From Mycobacterium sp. 852002-10029_SCH5224772 (GTDB lineage: Bacteria > Actinomycetota > Actinomycetes > Mycobacteriales > Mycobacteriaceae), in contig NZ_LZHT01000084.1 of NCBI RefSeq assembly GCF_001667315.1, positions 124,001-188,000 on the forward strand: a stretch of 64,000 bases of DNA. Direction: 5' to 3'. Below, in pieces: positions 1 to 7,048 of this stretch. Numbering within the stretch: position 1 is the stretch's first letter; every line of letters starts with the position of its first letter. Under the pieces are notes generated by a model. That model did not search any database and had not been told where the DNA came from. It saw only the letters and a program-made list of their open reading frames with translations. The translations under genes and the position numbers were made by a program.

Positions 1-6
1 TGGTCA

Positions 7-855
7 TCAGGTCGTCGCAATCTTGACGATGGCCGCCGGGTTGGGGAAGCCGAAGCCAGCGCGCAGGATCGCCCGCACGGCAACGCGATCCGAAGTGAAG
101 AACACGGAGCGGTCTTTCTCGACCACCGCATCTTGGCGGAGGATGAAGTACCCGAAGGCCTTCGGGATGCCCCACACGACATTGTTTGTGGTGGAGACGT
201 ATGGCGATGTGAGCAGCGGGATTCCGAGGATCTGCCGTCGCCCGGGCATCGTTGGATCCGCGCCGAGCAGCGGCACGTTGGAGTCGGCCGAGGTGTATTG
301 CTTGACCTTCGCCAGGGCTTGCGCGGTTGCGGGATTGGTAACCCACGCGGTGATCTCGCCGTTGTGCTGCGCGGACGTGTAGATCGCGTCGCTGAACGGG
401 TCCACATTGGTGTAGGCGCTGGCTGGGCCGCTCACGGAGGTGACCCCCGAAACACCGGGCAGGCCGCCAGGCCCGTTCGTCGTCGTGGCGGTGAACAACG
501 CTTGGTCGACCTTGCGGGTCAGGTCGCGGACGATTCCGTCACCGACCGCTTGCGCGGCCTCGGGTGTGCTGTCGTTGGCGAGTTCGGATGAGATCACCGA
601 CAGGGCAGCCAGTTTCGACGGGGTGATGTCCAGCTCGTCGAGTGTGGCGTCGCTGGCGGCGATTTCGGCGCCTTCGGCCGTCCAGCTCGCCGCTGGGTCA
701 GCTGTCACCAGCGGCACTCGATACGAGTGGGTGGTGATGGGGATGGTGGTGAGGACTTGGCCAGCCACGGACTGCTGAATTAGCGGCTGGATGACAAGGT
801 CGCCCACCTGGGCGGGCGTGAGGATCGGCGCGAACGTCGATGTCGTAGAAGCCAT
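7..855 (-). CDS. Phage major capsid protein, HK97-fold type
   Basis: This 282-residue protein looks like a short HK97-family phage capsid subunit, which assembles into the icosahedral head. The N-terminal part (about residues 15-110) has the usual layout of an N-arm followed by the E-loop/P-domain region, with the stretches PITTHSYRVP, SWTAEGAEI and KLAALSVISSELAND. The C-terminal part has the FGYFILRQDAVVEKDRSVFF segment typical of these coats. There is no long N-terminal delta domain. It is the last gene of the leftward operon visible here and is separated from the scaffold-like gene by 150 bases. Head protease, portal and terminase genes would be expected beyond the left edge. The family call is firm; virion assembly is inferred. 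Confidence 0.88.
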   Translation of the reverse strand: MASTTSTFAPILTPAQVGDLVIQPLIQQSVAGQVLTTIPITTHSYRVPLVTADPAASWTAEGAEIAASDATLDELDITPSKLAALSVISSELANDSTPEAAQAVGDGIVRDLTRKVDQALFTATTTNGPGGLPGVSGVTSVSGPASAYTNVDPFSDAIYTSAQHNGEITAWVTNPATAQALAKVKQYTSADSNVPLLGADPTMPGRRQILGIPLLTSPYVSTTNNVVWGIPKAFGYFILRQDAVVEKDRSVFFTSDRVAVRAILRAGFGFPNPAAIVKIATT

Positions 856-1005
856 GAGTAAACCTCCAAGGCGATAAATGCGCTGTGTGCGCGACGGATT
901 CGATGTGATCCGGTCACTCGCCTGGAGTTCAGCCGGTTGGGCGCCTGGCCCTCGCTGTGACGTTTCGGCCCGGTCCTGCCGACGCTCCGAACGTCATTTG
1001 CGATT

Positions 1006-1488
1006 CTAGCTGCCCAAGACGTCAGACCAGGCGGCGCCGCGCTGCGGTGGCGGGGGCGCGTATTGCCCGAAGTTCGCCCAGCGCGGGCCAGCGGGTCTCG
1101 GCTTGCCCAGCCGGGGGCGCTCCTCGAGGAGAGTGCCGGCCGCGAGGCGCAGCATATCGGCATCGAGTTGTCCGTTGTCGTCGTAGAAGTCGTTCACGTC
1201 GATTTGCCCGATGTCGAACAGGTCGGCGGGAACGTCGAGCAGGTCGGACACCGCTGCTTCGCATTCGCGCCGCTGGTAGCCCTGCACGCGTTCGGTCAGC
1301 GCGTCGCGTTCGGCCTCCACTTCGCGGAGCTGGCGACGCCACCGCGCGGCCTCAGAATTTGGCGAGGTGTCAGGTGAGTCATCCTCGGGCGCTTCCGGTT
1401 CGGCGGCGGGATTCGTCGTCGGATCTACATCGCTGTCGGGGCCGGCGGCTGGGGTGCTCGGGTCCGTGGGGTCGGTTGGTTGAGTCAT
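1006..1488 (-). CDS. Phage scaffold-like acidic protein
   Basis: The 160-residue product has a Pro/Asp/Glu-rich disordered N-terminus (residues 1-45), a predicted coiled coil around residues 47-75 (ARWRRQLREVEAERDALTER) and a short C-terminal region rich in proline and arginine. This is the usual look of a phage scaffolding protein that binds capsid subunits during head assembly, and it sits directly upstream of the capsid gene. Its ATG overlaps the stop of the preceding gene as ATGA, so translation is probably coupled. There is no sequence motif that proves the role, which is inferred from composition and position. Confidence 0.6.
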   Translation of the reverse strand: MTQPTDPTDPSTPAAGPDSDVDPTTNPAAEPEAPEDDSPDTSPNSEAARWRRQLREVEAERDALTERVQGYQRRECEAAVSDLLDVPADLFDIGQIDVNDFYDDNGQLDADMLRLAAGTLLEERPRLGKPRPAGPRWANFGQYAPPPPQRGAAWSDVLGS

Positions 1489-1817
1489 GGCTGTACTTCC
1501 TGGTTTTCGAGTTGCGGCCAGCGGCGGCGGCGCACCAGCGCGGAGGGGAATGAGACTTTGGTGGTGAGGTCGTCGGGCGCGGTGTAGCCCAATGAGGCGA
1601 GCAAGGTCTTTTCGGTGTCGGTGGCCGGCCGCTCGAAGTAGTCACATTGATAGCCGGTCGTCTCGTCCCACTCGTAGCGCCATGTGACGCCCTCGGCGCA
1701 GAAGTCGGCGTGCTGGGTGCTGTCTTCGGCGCGCTGTAGCTCGTCGGGCAGCGGCGCGGCGAACGCGAGCCATCCGCGCGGATCGGGCTGCGGTACTTGG
1801 GGCGGTATGTCAGTCAT
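1485..1817 (-). CDS. Hypothetical phage protein
   Basis: This 110-residue protein is not recognised. It has a proline-rich start (MTDIPPQVPQPDPRGW) and a central aromatic segment (VTWRYEWDETTGYQCDYFERPAT). It shows no membrane segment or signal peptide. It overlaps both neighbours in the leftward prophage operon, by 8 bases with the upstream gene and 4 bases with the scaffold-like gene. That packing is the main support for it being a real gene. Confidence 0.6.
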   Translation of the reverse strand: MTDIPPQVPQPDPRGWLAFAAPLPDELQRAEDSTQHADFCAEGVTWRYEWDETTGYQCDYFERPATDTEKTLLASLGYTAPDDLTTKVSFPSALVRRRRWPQLENQEVQP

Positions 1818-2070
1818 CTGCCTCTCCTGTTTGTCGGCGGGTCGCTTCGAGCCAGATCACAAGGCGTTCTTCGACGTCGATATCGAAATGGGTCAGTGTC
1901 GCGAAGAGGAAGCCGCACAGCTGTAGGGCGACGGAGTAGGGGTCGCAGTTGCCGAGGAGCACTGCGGTGGCTGCGGTGTCGTCCCGGTAGAACGACTGGG
2001 CAAGGAGCACCGCGTCGAGTGGGGCTCGGCGGGTGAGCGGATTGTCGGGGTGTCCAAGCGGATTCGTCAT
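1810..2070 (-). CDS. Hypothetical phage protein
   Basis: The 86-residue product is mostly helical in appearance (LLAQSFYRDDTAATAVLLGN, SVALQLCGFLFATLTHFDI, EERLVIWLEATRR). I do not recognise the family. The ATG overlaps the stop of the zinc-finger gene as ATGA and the end overlaps the next gene, so it is locked into the prophage operon. Small proteins at this place in phiRv-like elements are often unannotated. Confidence 0.6.
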   Translation of the reverse strand: MTNPLGHPDNPLTRRAPLDAVLLAQSFYRDDTAATAVLLGNCDPYSVALQLCGFLFATLTHFDIDVEERLVIWLEATRRQTGEADD

Positions 2071-2294
2071 GCTTCGGTCCTCTCTGGGGGGTGGGTGGGC
2101 TCGCTGAAATCACGTGGGGCATACGGTCGGCCGTCACCGCTGCCGATGCCGGCGGCGGCGCGGTCGACGCAGGGGATTCGGCGGACGCGGCCATCTGGCT
2201 TGGTACACCAGTGACCCGGTAGTGCGCCGCAGTTGGGGCAACTCGCCGACAAAGCGTCTGTGTCGGAGTAGGCCGCCCAAATCGCTCCTCTCAT
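2067..2294 (-). CDS. Small phage zinc-finger protein
   Basis: The 75-residue product carries CPNC-x7-WC and a later C-V-D-R, a spacing common in small mycobacteriophage proteins that bind a zinc ion and are thought to contact nucleic acid. The start was placed at 2294 because it gives a TGATG overlap with the stop of the ATPase gene. A longer reading from 2372 would run through the neighbouring coding region. Function beyond zinc binding is unknown. Confidence 0.65.
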   Translation of the reverse strand: MRGAIWAAYSDTDALSASCPNCGALPGHWCTKPDGRVRRIPCVDRAAAGIGSGDGRPYAPRDFSEPTHPPERTEA

Positions 2295-3691
2295 CAGCTC
2301 GCCCCACCTCCTACGGCGGAGTTTGCTGAGCAGGTGTCGTGGTGCCCCATCGTCGGGATGTGCCAGCCGCATTCGCGGCAGCGGCCGGCGCCGGGGGGCG
2401 ACTGGAAGTTGGTGCGGCGATGGTGGCCGTGGACGGCCGTCAAGTGGCGGTGCCGCGGCATGGCTGCCGGGGTGGGCGCGACCCCGTTTAGACGGCTCGC
2501 CTCGGCGGGCTCCGAAGGTGGCAGATCTTCCGAAGGTGGCGAAGGTGGCACGCTAGGTGGCATGCCTTCTTCGGTGCCACCTTCGCCACCTTCGGGTGTT
2601 TTGGTGCCACCTTCGGGCGGTGTGCCACCTTCGTGGCTGATAGCCCAGACCCATCCCTCGCTGAGTCCACTTGCCTTGCGGCTCTCGATTCGAGGCTGCC
2701 GATGGCGCCGTCGTGCATCCTTGAGTTCTTGGTCGCTGAAGCCAGCGGATCTGCCCGCTTTGAGGACGTCGGAGGCTTTGGCTTCACCGCCTTCGCGGCT
2801 GAGGTAGTCGAGTAGGAAACGCTTTGCTGGGTTGCCGCCGGGCTCTTCGCCGACTTCGGCATTTGCGGCCAGGTGCTCGCGGGCGGTCCGGTCGGACGTA
2901 CCGGCGTAGACGAGTAGGGGAACGGTGCCGTCGTGCTCCTCACACGGCGTGAAGTACGGGACCGGGTTGATGGTGAACCGCGACGCGGGCAAGGGGGCTG
3001 CGCTGTTGGCCTTCTCCGGGCCGATCAGCAAGCTGCCGTCGTCGTCGCTCTGGGCGTAGAGCGTCATGCGCGCTTTCTTGCGGAGTTCACCGGTGGCTCC
3101 GTATCGGTCGCGCGGGTTGCCCGACATGATGCGGTTGGTGTGCGTCACGAGCAGCACAGCTGCGTCTGTGTAGGTCGCGAGTTCCTTCCAGGGGTGAAGT
3201 GCTTGGCGGGCCTGCTGGGGATCACGCACGGACAACATGGCGGGCACGGTGTCGAGCCAGGCGTCGACCACAAGTAGTGCGGGGGGTGGGTCGGCTTGGG
3301 CAATGAGATGGATGTCGCGCGGGAAAACTGGGGCGCCGCTGCCGTCGTGGTCGGTGCAGATGACGCTGATGCGATCGAGGTCGGCGCCGGCCACGACTAA
3401 GCGGGGTAGGACGGTGTCGGACCAACCATCTTCAGTGCAGACGATCATCACGTCAGCGGGGTCACGGGCTGGAATCCCGAACTCTGGAAGGGCGTTCCCG
3501 GTCGTGATCGGAGCGGTGAACCATACCCAGGCGAGGCTTTTTCCGATGCCCTCGTCTCCGACGAGCAGGCTGACTGCGGCCTTGGGGATCCGGTTGCGTG
3601 CCAGCCAGCGCGGCTGGGCCGCAGGTTTGAGATCGCGGGCGCGCCATACCCGCGGCATCTCGACGACTGGTGTGGTTTCGCCATCCATCAT
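2294..3691 (-). CDS. Prophage AAA/RecA-like ATPase, primase-helicase type
   Basis: This 465-residue protein has an N-terminal RecA-like core. Walker A is LLVGDEGIGKS near residue 42, a strand DVMIVCTEDG follows, and Walker B is ALLVVDAW near residue 140. The family (AAA_25/RepA-like) drives DNA replication in phages and satellites, and it occupies the same slot as the replication ATPase of phiRv1-type elements. After about residue 300 comes a winged-helix-like segment (FLLDYLSREGGEAKASDVLKA). Next is a low-complexity Gly/Glu/Pro linker, residues about 350-395, encoded by short DNA repeats. The end is cysteine-rich, with C-x2-C and H-x2-C, and may bind zinc. The ATG overlaps the DUF2742 stop as ATGA. 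A primase catalytic domain is not evident, so the helicase-loader role is the safer reading. Confidence 0.78.
   Translation of the reverse strand: MMDGETTPVVEMPRVWRARDLKPAAQPRWLARNRIPKAAVSLLVGDEGIGKSLAWVWFTAPITTGNALPEFGIPARDPADVMIVCTEDGWSDTVLPRLVVAGADLDRISVICTDHDGSGAPVFPRDIHLIAQADPPPALLVVDAWLDTVPAMLSVRDPQQARQALHPWKELATYTDAAVLLVTHTNRIMSGNPRDRYGATGELRKKARMTLYAQSDDDGSLLIGPEKANSAAPLPASRFTINPVPYFTPCEEHDGTVPLLVYAGTSDRTAREHLAANAEVGEEPGGNPAKRFLLDYLSREGGEAKASDVLKAGRSAGFSDQELKDARRRHRQPRIESRKASGLSEGWVWAISHEGGTPPEGGTKTPEGGEGGTEEGMPPSVPPSPPSEDLPPSEPAEASRLNGVAPTPAAMPRHRHLTAVHGHHRRTNFQSPPGAGRCRECGWHIPTMGHHDTCSANSAVGGGAS
2513..2633. repeat. Seven 10-bp iterons forming a 22-bp inverted repeat
   Basis: The word CGAAGGTGGC occurs at 2513, 2531 and 2540. 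Its reverse complement GCCACCTTCG occurs at 2576, 2585, 2606 and 2624. The inner copies build a perfect 22-bp inverted repeat, 2530-2551 against 2574-2595, with a 22-base loop. All spacings are multiples of three and the block lies inside the ATPase gene, where it encodes a Gly/Glu/Pro-rich linker. It could be a codon-level expansion, or iterons of a replication origin next to the replication gene, as in some phage satellites. The repeat is seen directly; the origin role is inference. Confidence 0.85.
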
Positions 3692-3987
3692 GCGACCCGC
3701 CTAGGGATGTAGATCCCGCTCCGCTGACGGCTGCTTGACGCGAACCTCGGCCAGTCGGCCGCGGCTGAAATATCCTGCGACGCTTCGGAAAGTGCGGCCT
3801 GTGCCGTGTCGACACGCAAAGTGTGATGTTGTGCCGCGTCGTAGATGGCGGCGAGTTTCGCCGGGTCGCCTTCAGCGAGGTTCTGCCAGGTGAGGGTGCC
3901 GGCCATTGGCCAGCACCCCACATCCGTCAGCAGTGGTTGGACGAACTGGTGAACGAGCCACCAATGCACTTGGCGCGAGTCGATCAC
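3688..3987 (-). CDS. DUF2742 phage protein
   Basis: The 99-residue product opens with MIDSRQVHWWLVHQFVQPLL, the signature of the DUF2742 family, which includes the phiRv2 protein Rv2656c of M. tuberculosis. The function of that family is not known. The gene sits between the excisionase-side genes and the replication ATPase, as in phiRv-like elements, and overlaps both neighbours as ATGA. It is the strongest single link between this element and the phiRv group. Confidence 0.8.
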   Translation of the reverse strand: MIDSRQVHWWLVHQFVQPLLTDVGCWPMAGTLTWQNLAEGDPAKLAAIYDAAQHHTLRVDTAQAALSEASQDISAAADWPRFASSSRQRSGIYIPRRVA

Positions 3988-4406
3988 CGATCCTCCCCGC
4001 TGTAGACGTTGGCGATGCGCCGAGGGGAAAGGGTTGTGCCGTCGCAGGCGGTTCTGATTGCGTTTCCGAGCTCGTTGTAGAGCAAGGTCGCTTCATCGAT
4101 CCGCAATTCATAGTCGGCGTCGGCTTGGTCGACACCGCCGTGAGCGTGAACAACCACCTTAGGGGCCGGATCAAGAACCTCGTCGTACCGGAGCCCGATA
4201 CCCAGCACGGTCACAAACTCCGAGATGAGCCTGCGGTCGTACCCCTTGAAGCACTTCAGCGAGTCGGCAGTGGCCGGGACGTAAACCAGGCCGCTGAAGT
4301 GCTCACGTCGGTGGACCTCGTGGGCGTCCATGTCGTTTTCACACCAGCTGAACTGGCAACCGTGGTTTGCCATCGCCTGCTCTGTGTCGGTGGGTGGCTG
4401 TAACAT
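3984..4406 (-). CDS. Small prophage protein with a Cys/His N-terminal motif
   Basis: The 140-residue product has C-x3-WCENDMDAHEVHRREH near its N-terminus, a Cys/His pattern seen in small actinobacterial and phage proteins (DUF6907-like), followed by an alpha/beta region. The start at 4406 was chosen because AGAAAGG lies seven bases upstream. An in-frame ATG at 4496 would overlap the excisionase stop but would put a strong hairpin and a low-complexity stretch inside the protein. The function is unknown, and the family suggestion is tentative. Confidence 0.62.
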   Translation of the reverse strand: MLQPPTDTEQAMANHGCQFSWCENDMDAHEVHRREHFSGLVYVPATADSLKCFKGYDRRLISEFVTVLGIGLRYDEVLDPAPKVVVHAHGGVDQADADYELRIDEATLLYNELGNAIRTACDGTTLSPRRIANVYSGEDR

Positions 4407-4446
4407 GAGAGTGCCTTTCTGTTCTTGCGGAGCGGTTGGTTGTGAG

Positions 4447-4472
4447 GGCCCTGGGGTTGCAGCCCCGGGGCC
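4447..4472. other. Strong 10-bp hairpin between excisionase and next gene
   Basis: Bases 4447-4456 pair fully with 4463-4472 (one G-T pair) around a 6-base loop. The hairpin lies in the leader between the excisionase stop and the next start at 4406. No T-run follows on the minus strand, so it is not a classic terminator. It may attenuate transcription from the excisionase promoter or protect the processed 5' end of the downstream message. Confidence 0.55.
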
Positions 4473-4495
4473 TTCGCTTTGGCTGGTGGTCGACA

Positions 4496-4693
4496 TCAGG
4501 CGGCGCCACCAGTGGTGAATTGCCCTTCTTCCCAAGCGATTACATCGCTTAGGCGGTAACGAGAGTGCTTGCCGAAAAGTGCATAACGCGGTCCGCAACC
4601 ACGCGATGCCCATTGCGCCAACGTCTTCGCAGGCACCCGCAGGCGCTGCGCGACCTCTGGCCGGGTGAGCCAGTAGTCCTCCGAAGATGGCAT
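4496..4693 (-). CDS. Excisionase / HTH DNA-binding protein
   Basis: The 65-residue product is a MerR-type helix-turn-helix protein of the excisionase class. YWLTRPEVAQRLRVPAKTLAQWASRG forms the helix-turn-helix, and GPRYALFGKHSRYRLSDVIAWEE is the wing and third helix. Such proteins bend attachment-site DNA so that the integrase excises the prophage, and many also regulate transcription. AGGAGG lies seven bases before the ATG. It diverges from the repressor and heads the leftward operon. Excisionase is the best reading given the integrase gene next door, but a plain regulator is possible. Confidence 0.82.
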   Translation of the reverse strand: MPSSEDYWLTRPEVAQRLRVPAKTLAQWASRGCGPRYALFGKHSRYRLSDVIAWEEGQFTTGGAA

Positions 4694-4710
4694 CGCTTCC
4701 TCCTGTAATA

Positions 4711-4726
4711 TGTCGCAGTAACGACA
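4711..4726. promoter_or_regulatory. Prophage operator 1, TGTCG-N6-CGACA
   Basis: A 5+5 perfect dyad TGTCG-N6-CGACA lies 18 bases upstream of the excisionase ATG. The same dyad with the same 6-base spacer occurs at 4790-4805, and a half-site CGACA is at 4743-4747. The two-site layout across a repressor/excisionase divergent promoter is typical of an immunity switch. Confidence 0.7.
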
Positions 4727-4789
4727 TTTTTTGATACAAGTACGACACTAACCGGATCTGTTGGGTTTAGTCAAGAACTGTGCAAAAAT

Positions 4790-4805
4790 TGTCGACATGG
4801 CGACA
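4790..4805. promoter_or_regulatory. Prophage operator 2, overlapping the repressor start
   Basis: This second TGTCG-N6-CGACA dyad covers the repressor ATG at 4797. Binding here could block repressor transcription or translation initiation and so give negative autoregulation. It lies 79 bases centre-to-centre from operator 1. Confidence 0.68.
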
Positions 4806-5384
4806 TCTTGGATGGCATCAGTAGGCGCGGCGATAACGCGCGCGAGAGAGCGTGCCGGGCTTCGGGTCACTCCGCTAGCCGAACGGACACGAGAGCTCGG
4901 AGCGCCGGTGCATCGTGTTTCTCTCCCCAAGCTGGAACGTGGCGAACGGGATATCACCATCACAGAGTTGGTCGGGCTGGCTGCTGCTCTGAACATGCCG
5001 CCAATTGCGTTGCTATTCCCCGACGTTCTCTCAGATGTGGAAGTGCTCCCCAATAAGCCGATGGACGGTCTTGCGGCCTTCGGGTGGTTCATCGGGGCTG
5101 GCCACTCCATAGGGCTCAGCTGGGACGAGAGCTACGCACCCAACGGCGTGCAGACCTCGGGTGCAATGCGAATACCGCTGGAACTACTGCAAATCGAGGC
5201 TTCATTGGCGCAGCAGCGGCATAGCTTGCTGCAGAGCGAGCGCGGGCCAGAGGTTCTGGCCATGCCGGATGTGATGCGAGACCGAGCCAAGGAAGACGCT
5301 GCTAGAACGCGCGAGGCCATACGCCTACTCGAAGAGGAGAAGTCTCGACTGATCGAGGCGTATCGAGGCCGAGATGGCCGGTAG
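4797..5384 (+). CDS. XRE-type prophage repressor
   Basis: The 195-residue product has an N-terminal XRE helix-turn-helix around residues 5-65 (GAAITRARERAGLRVTPLAE through VSLPKLERGERDITITEL). This resembles short immunity repressors and ImmR-like proteins. The C-terminal half is helical, with a coiled-coil end near residues 160-190 that may dimerise. The ATG at 4797 was preferred over an upstream in-frame start because it places the helix-turn-helix at the usual distance from the N-terminus. The gene diverges from the excisionase and overlaps the integrase start by 11 bases, so repressor and integrase are probably co-transcribed. Confidence 0.75.
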   Translation: MATSWMASVGAAITRARERAGLRVTPLAERTRELGAPVHRVSLPKLERGERDITITELVGLAAALNMPPIALLFPDVLSDVEVLPNKPMDGLAAFGWFIGAGHSIGLSWDESYAPNGVQTSGAMRIPLELLQIEASLAQQRHSLLQSERGPEVLAMPDVMRDRAKEDAARTREAIRLLEEEKSRLIEAYRGRDGR

Positions 5385-6543
5385 GCCGCCGCTGCGGATC
5401 GGGCAGCATGGGAAGATCACGCGTAAGGCGTTGGGTGGTGGAGTGTGGTTGGCGCGTTGCAGATTTCGTGATCTTGACGGTGTGACGCGGGTGGTGGAGC
5501 GTCGTAGCCCATCGGGTCAGCTCGACCAGCACGGCAAGCTTTCGGAGGACCTACTGCTGGATGCTCTGAAGACGCGGCGGCCGCCTGGCGTGTCCGGAGA
5601 GATCTCGCTTGATACACGTATCTGTGTTCTGGTCGACCAGCATCTCGAGATGCTGGCGGAGAACGGTAAGTCGCCTTCGACGATGACGACGTACCGCAGT
5701 GCGGCCCGCAAGCTCCGGAAGTTCAGCGAGGCGCTGCGGGTGGGTGATGCGACTCCGGGTCGGCTCAATGCGGTGATTCGGTCGATGCGCCAGGCGCATG
5801 GCGCGAACATGGCGCGGCATGGCCGCACTCTTCTGCGCGGTGCTCTGCAGATTGCGGTGCTCGATGACGTGCTGGGGGCCAACCCGGTCGCTCAGGTGAG
5901 TCGGATCGAGTCGGACCGCAAGCCGAAGGGTGCGCCGGCCCTCGATGGTGTGCAGTTGCGCGACCTGCTGGGCAAGCTGCGAGCTTCGGAGACATGCCAG
6001 CAGAAGGATCTCGTTGACCCGATCACCCTGTTCATTGCGACCGGGCTGCGGCGGTCGGAGCTTCTGGCTCTTCGGTGGGAGGATTTCGACGAGAAGGCCG
6101 GCACCGTCACGGTGTCAGGGAAGATCGCCCGGATAGAAGGGGTCGGTCTGCGGCGCCTAGACAAGGGCAAGACCGACTCATCGGAGCGGACGGTGCCGCT
6201 ACCGGAGTTCGCGATCGCTGCACTTGCTGAGCGCCGCGGTCGCCCCTTCTGGGGCGAGCAGAGGATGCTCTTTCCGTCGTCGGCGGGCACGTGCCGTGAC
6301 CCGGACAACTTCGACAAACAGTGGCGCAAGGTCCGCAACGCGCTCGGCGTTCCCGAGGTCACGAGTCACAGCTTCCGCAAGTCGGTGGCCACGATGATCG
6401 ACGACGCTGGCCTATCGGCCCGGATCGGCGCGGACCAGCTGGGCCACGCGAAGGTGTCGATGACGCAGGACCGTTACATGCGGCGGGGAAGGGTTCACGC
6501 CGAGGTCGCAGCCCTCCTGGACCGCGCCATAACCGACGAATAA
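5374..6543 (+). CDS. int: Tyrosine-type phage integrase
   Basis: The 389-residue protein has an N-terminal arm-binding region, a SAM-like core-binding domain (about residues 80-165) and a C-terminal catalytic domain. Visible catalytic residues are Arg in GLRRSELLALRW near 227, the His-x2-Arg box in SHSFRKS near 332, His in LGHAKVS near 355 and the nucleophile Tyr in QDRYM near 367. It recombines phage and host attachment sites. The stop lies 21 bases from the 3' end of the tRNA-Lys gene, so that tRNA is the likely target. The gene starts inside the repressor coding end. The protein appears intact. Confidence 0.93.
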   Translation: MAGRPPLRIGQHGKITRKALGGGVWLARCRFRDLDGVTRVVERRSPSGQLDQHGKLSEDLLLDALKTRRPPGVSGEISLDTRICVLVDQHLEMLAENGKSPSTMTTYRSAARKLRKFSEALRVGDATPGRLNAVIRSMRQAHGANMARHGRTLLRGALQIAVLDDVLGANPVAQVSRIESDRKPKGAPALDGVQLRDLLGKLRASETCQQKDLVDPITLFIATGLRRSELLALRWEDFDEKAGTVTVSGKIARIEGVGLRRLDKGKTDSSERTVPLPEFAIAALAERRGRPFWGEQRMLFPSSAGTCRDPDNFDKQWRKVRNALGVPEVTSHSFRKSVATMIDDAGLSARIGADQLGHAKVSMTQDRYMRRGRVHAEVAALLDRAITDE

Positions 6544-6564
6544 ACGTCGGCTAGCCTCTCGTTT

Positions 6565-6600
6565 TGGTGCCCCCACTAGGACTCGAACCTAGGACCTGCG
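6565..6600. other. Putative prophage attachment site in the 3' part of tRNA-Lys
   Basis: The 3' half of tRNA-Lys faces the integrase gene. Integration at a tRNA 3' end normally leaves a restored tRNA at one junction and a short copy at the other. Only this junction is in the window, so the core length cannot be read; the interval given is a guess at its maximum extent. Confidence 0.5.
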
Positions 6601-6640
6601 GATTAAAAGTCCGTAGCTCTACCAACTGAGCTATAGGGGC
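6565..6640 (-). tRNA. tRNA-Lys (anticodon TTT)
   Basis: A full cloverleaf reads on the minus strand. It has acceptor GCCCCTA, the D-arm sequence GCTCAGTTGGTAGAGC, an anticodon loop CTTTTAA with anticodon TTT, the T-arm box GGTTCGAGTCC, and an encoded CCA at 6567-6565. It is complete despite prophage insertion at its 3' end. Confidence 0.95.
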
Positions 6641-6680
6641 CGCGGAGATTCAGGATACTTGGAAGCAAAACCCGGCTCGT

Positions 6681-6710
6681 TTGAGGATTGGGCACACCGT
6701 GACCTAAGCT
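6681..6710 (+). promoter_or_regulatory. Candidate promoter of the tRNA cluster
   Basis: TTGAGG at 6681-6686 and TAAGCT at 6705-6710 are 18 bases apart and lie about 55 bases upstream of tRNA-Glu. This fits a sigma-A type promoter. The -10 match is moderate. Confidence 0.42.
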
Positions 6711-6764
6711 GACGTGGCTCCCAACGAAACCACGTTGCGAGTACCCCGGAGTGATTCGGTTCTG

Positions 6765-6837
6765 GCCCCCATCGTCTAGTGGCCTAGGACGCCGCCCTTT
6801 CACGGCGGTAGCACGGGTTCGAATCCCGTTGGGGGTA
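6765..6837 (+). tRNA. tRNA-Glu (anticodon TTC)
   Basis: The cloverleaf has acceptor GCCCCCA, the D-arm sequence TCGTCTAGTGGCCTAGGA, an anticodon loop CTTTCAC with anticodon TTC, and T-arm GGGTTCGAATCCC. CCA is not encoded. It is the first tRNA of a three-gene cluster. Confidence 0.95.
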
Positions 6838-6868
6838 CGCGCGACGCGGCGACGCGGAGCAACAGCAA

Positions 6869-6945
6869 GGCCCTGTGGCGCAGTTGGTTAGCGCGCCGCC
6901 CTGTCACGGCGGAGGTCGCGGGTTCGAGTCCCGTCAGGGTCGCCA
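6869..6945 (+). tRNA. tRNA-Asp (anticodon GTC)
   Basis: The acceptor stem GGCCCTG pairs with CAGGGTC. The anticodon loop CTGTCAC gives GTC, and the T-arm is CGGGTTCGAGTCCCG. CCA is encoded at 6943-6945. It lies 31 bases after tRNA-Glu and is probably co-transcribed. Confidence 0.95.
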
Positions 6946-6971
6946 GCGCGGCGAGGCACTCGCTGCCTTCC

Positions 6972-7048
6972 GGCCAGGTAGCTCAGTCGGTACGAGCGTC
7001 CGCCTGAAAAGCGGAAGGTCGGCGGTTCGATCCCGCCCCTGGCCACCA
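6972..7048 (+). tRNA. tRNA-Phe (anticodon GAA)
   Basis: The acceptor stem GGCCAGG pairs with CCTGGCC. The anticodon loop CTGAAAA gives GAA, and the T-arm is CGGTTCGATCCCG. CCA is encoded at 7046-7048. It is the last gene of the tRNA cluster. Confidence 0.95.

Noticed and set aside
2513..2633. CRISPR array
   Set aside because: The repeats are only 10 bp, change orientation, have no spacers of constant length and lie within a coding region.
3984..4748. 254-codon reading of the prophage gene behind the excisionase
   Set aside because: The first part is the shadow of the excisionase gene; the ribosome site supports a start at 4406.
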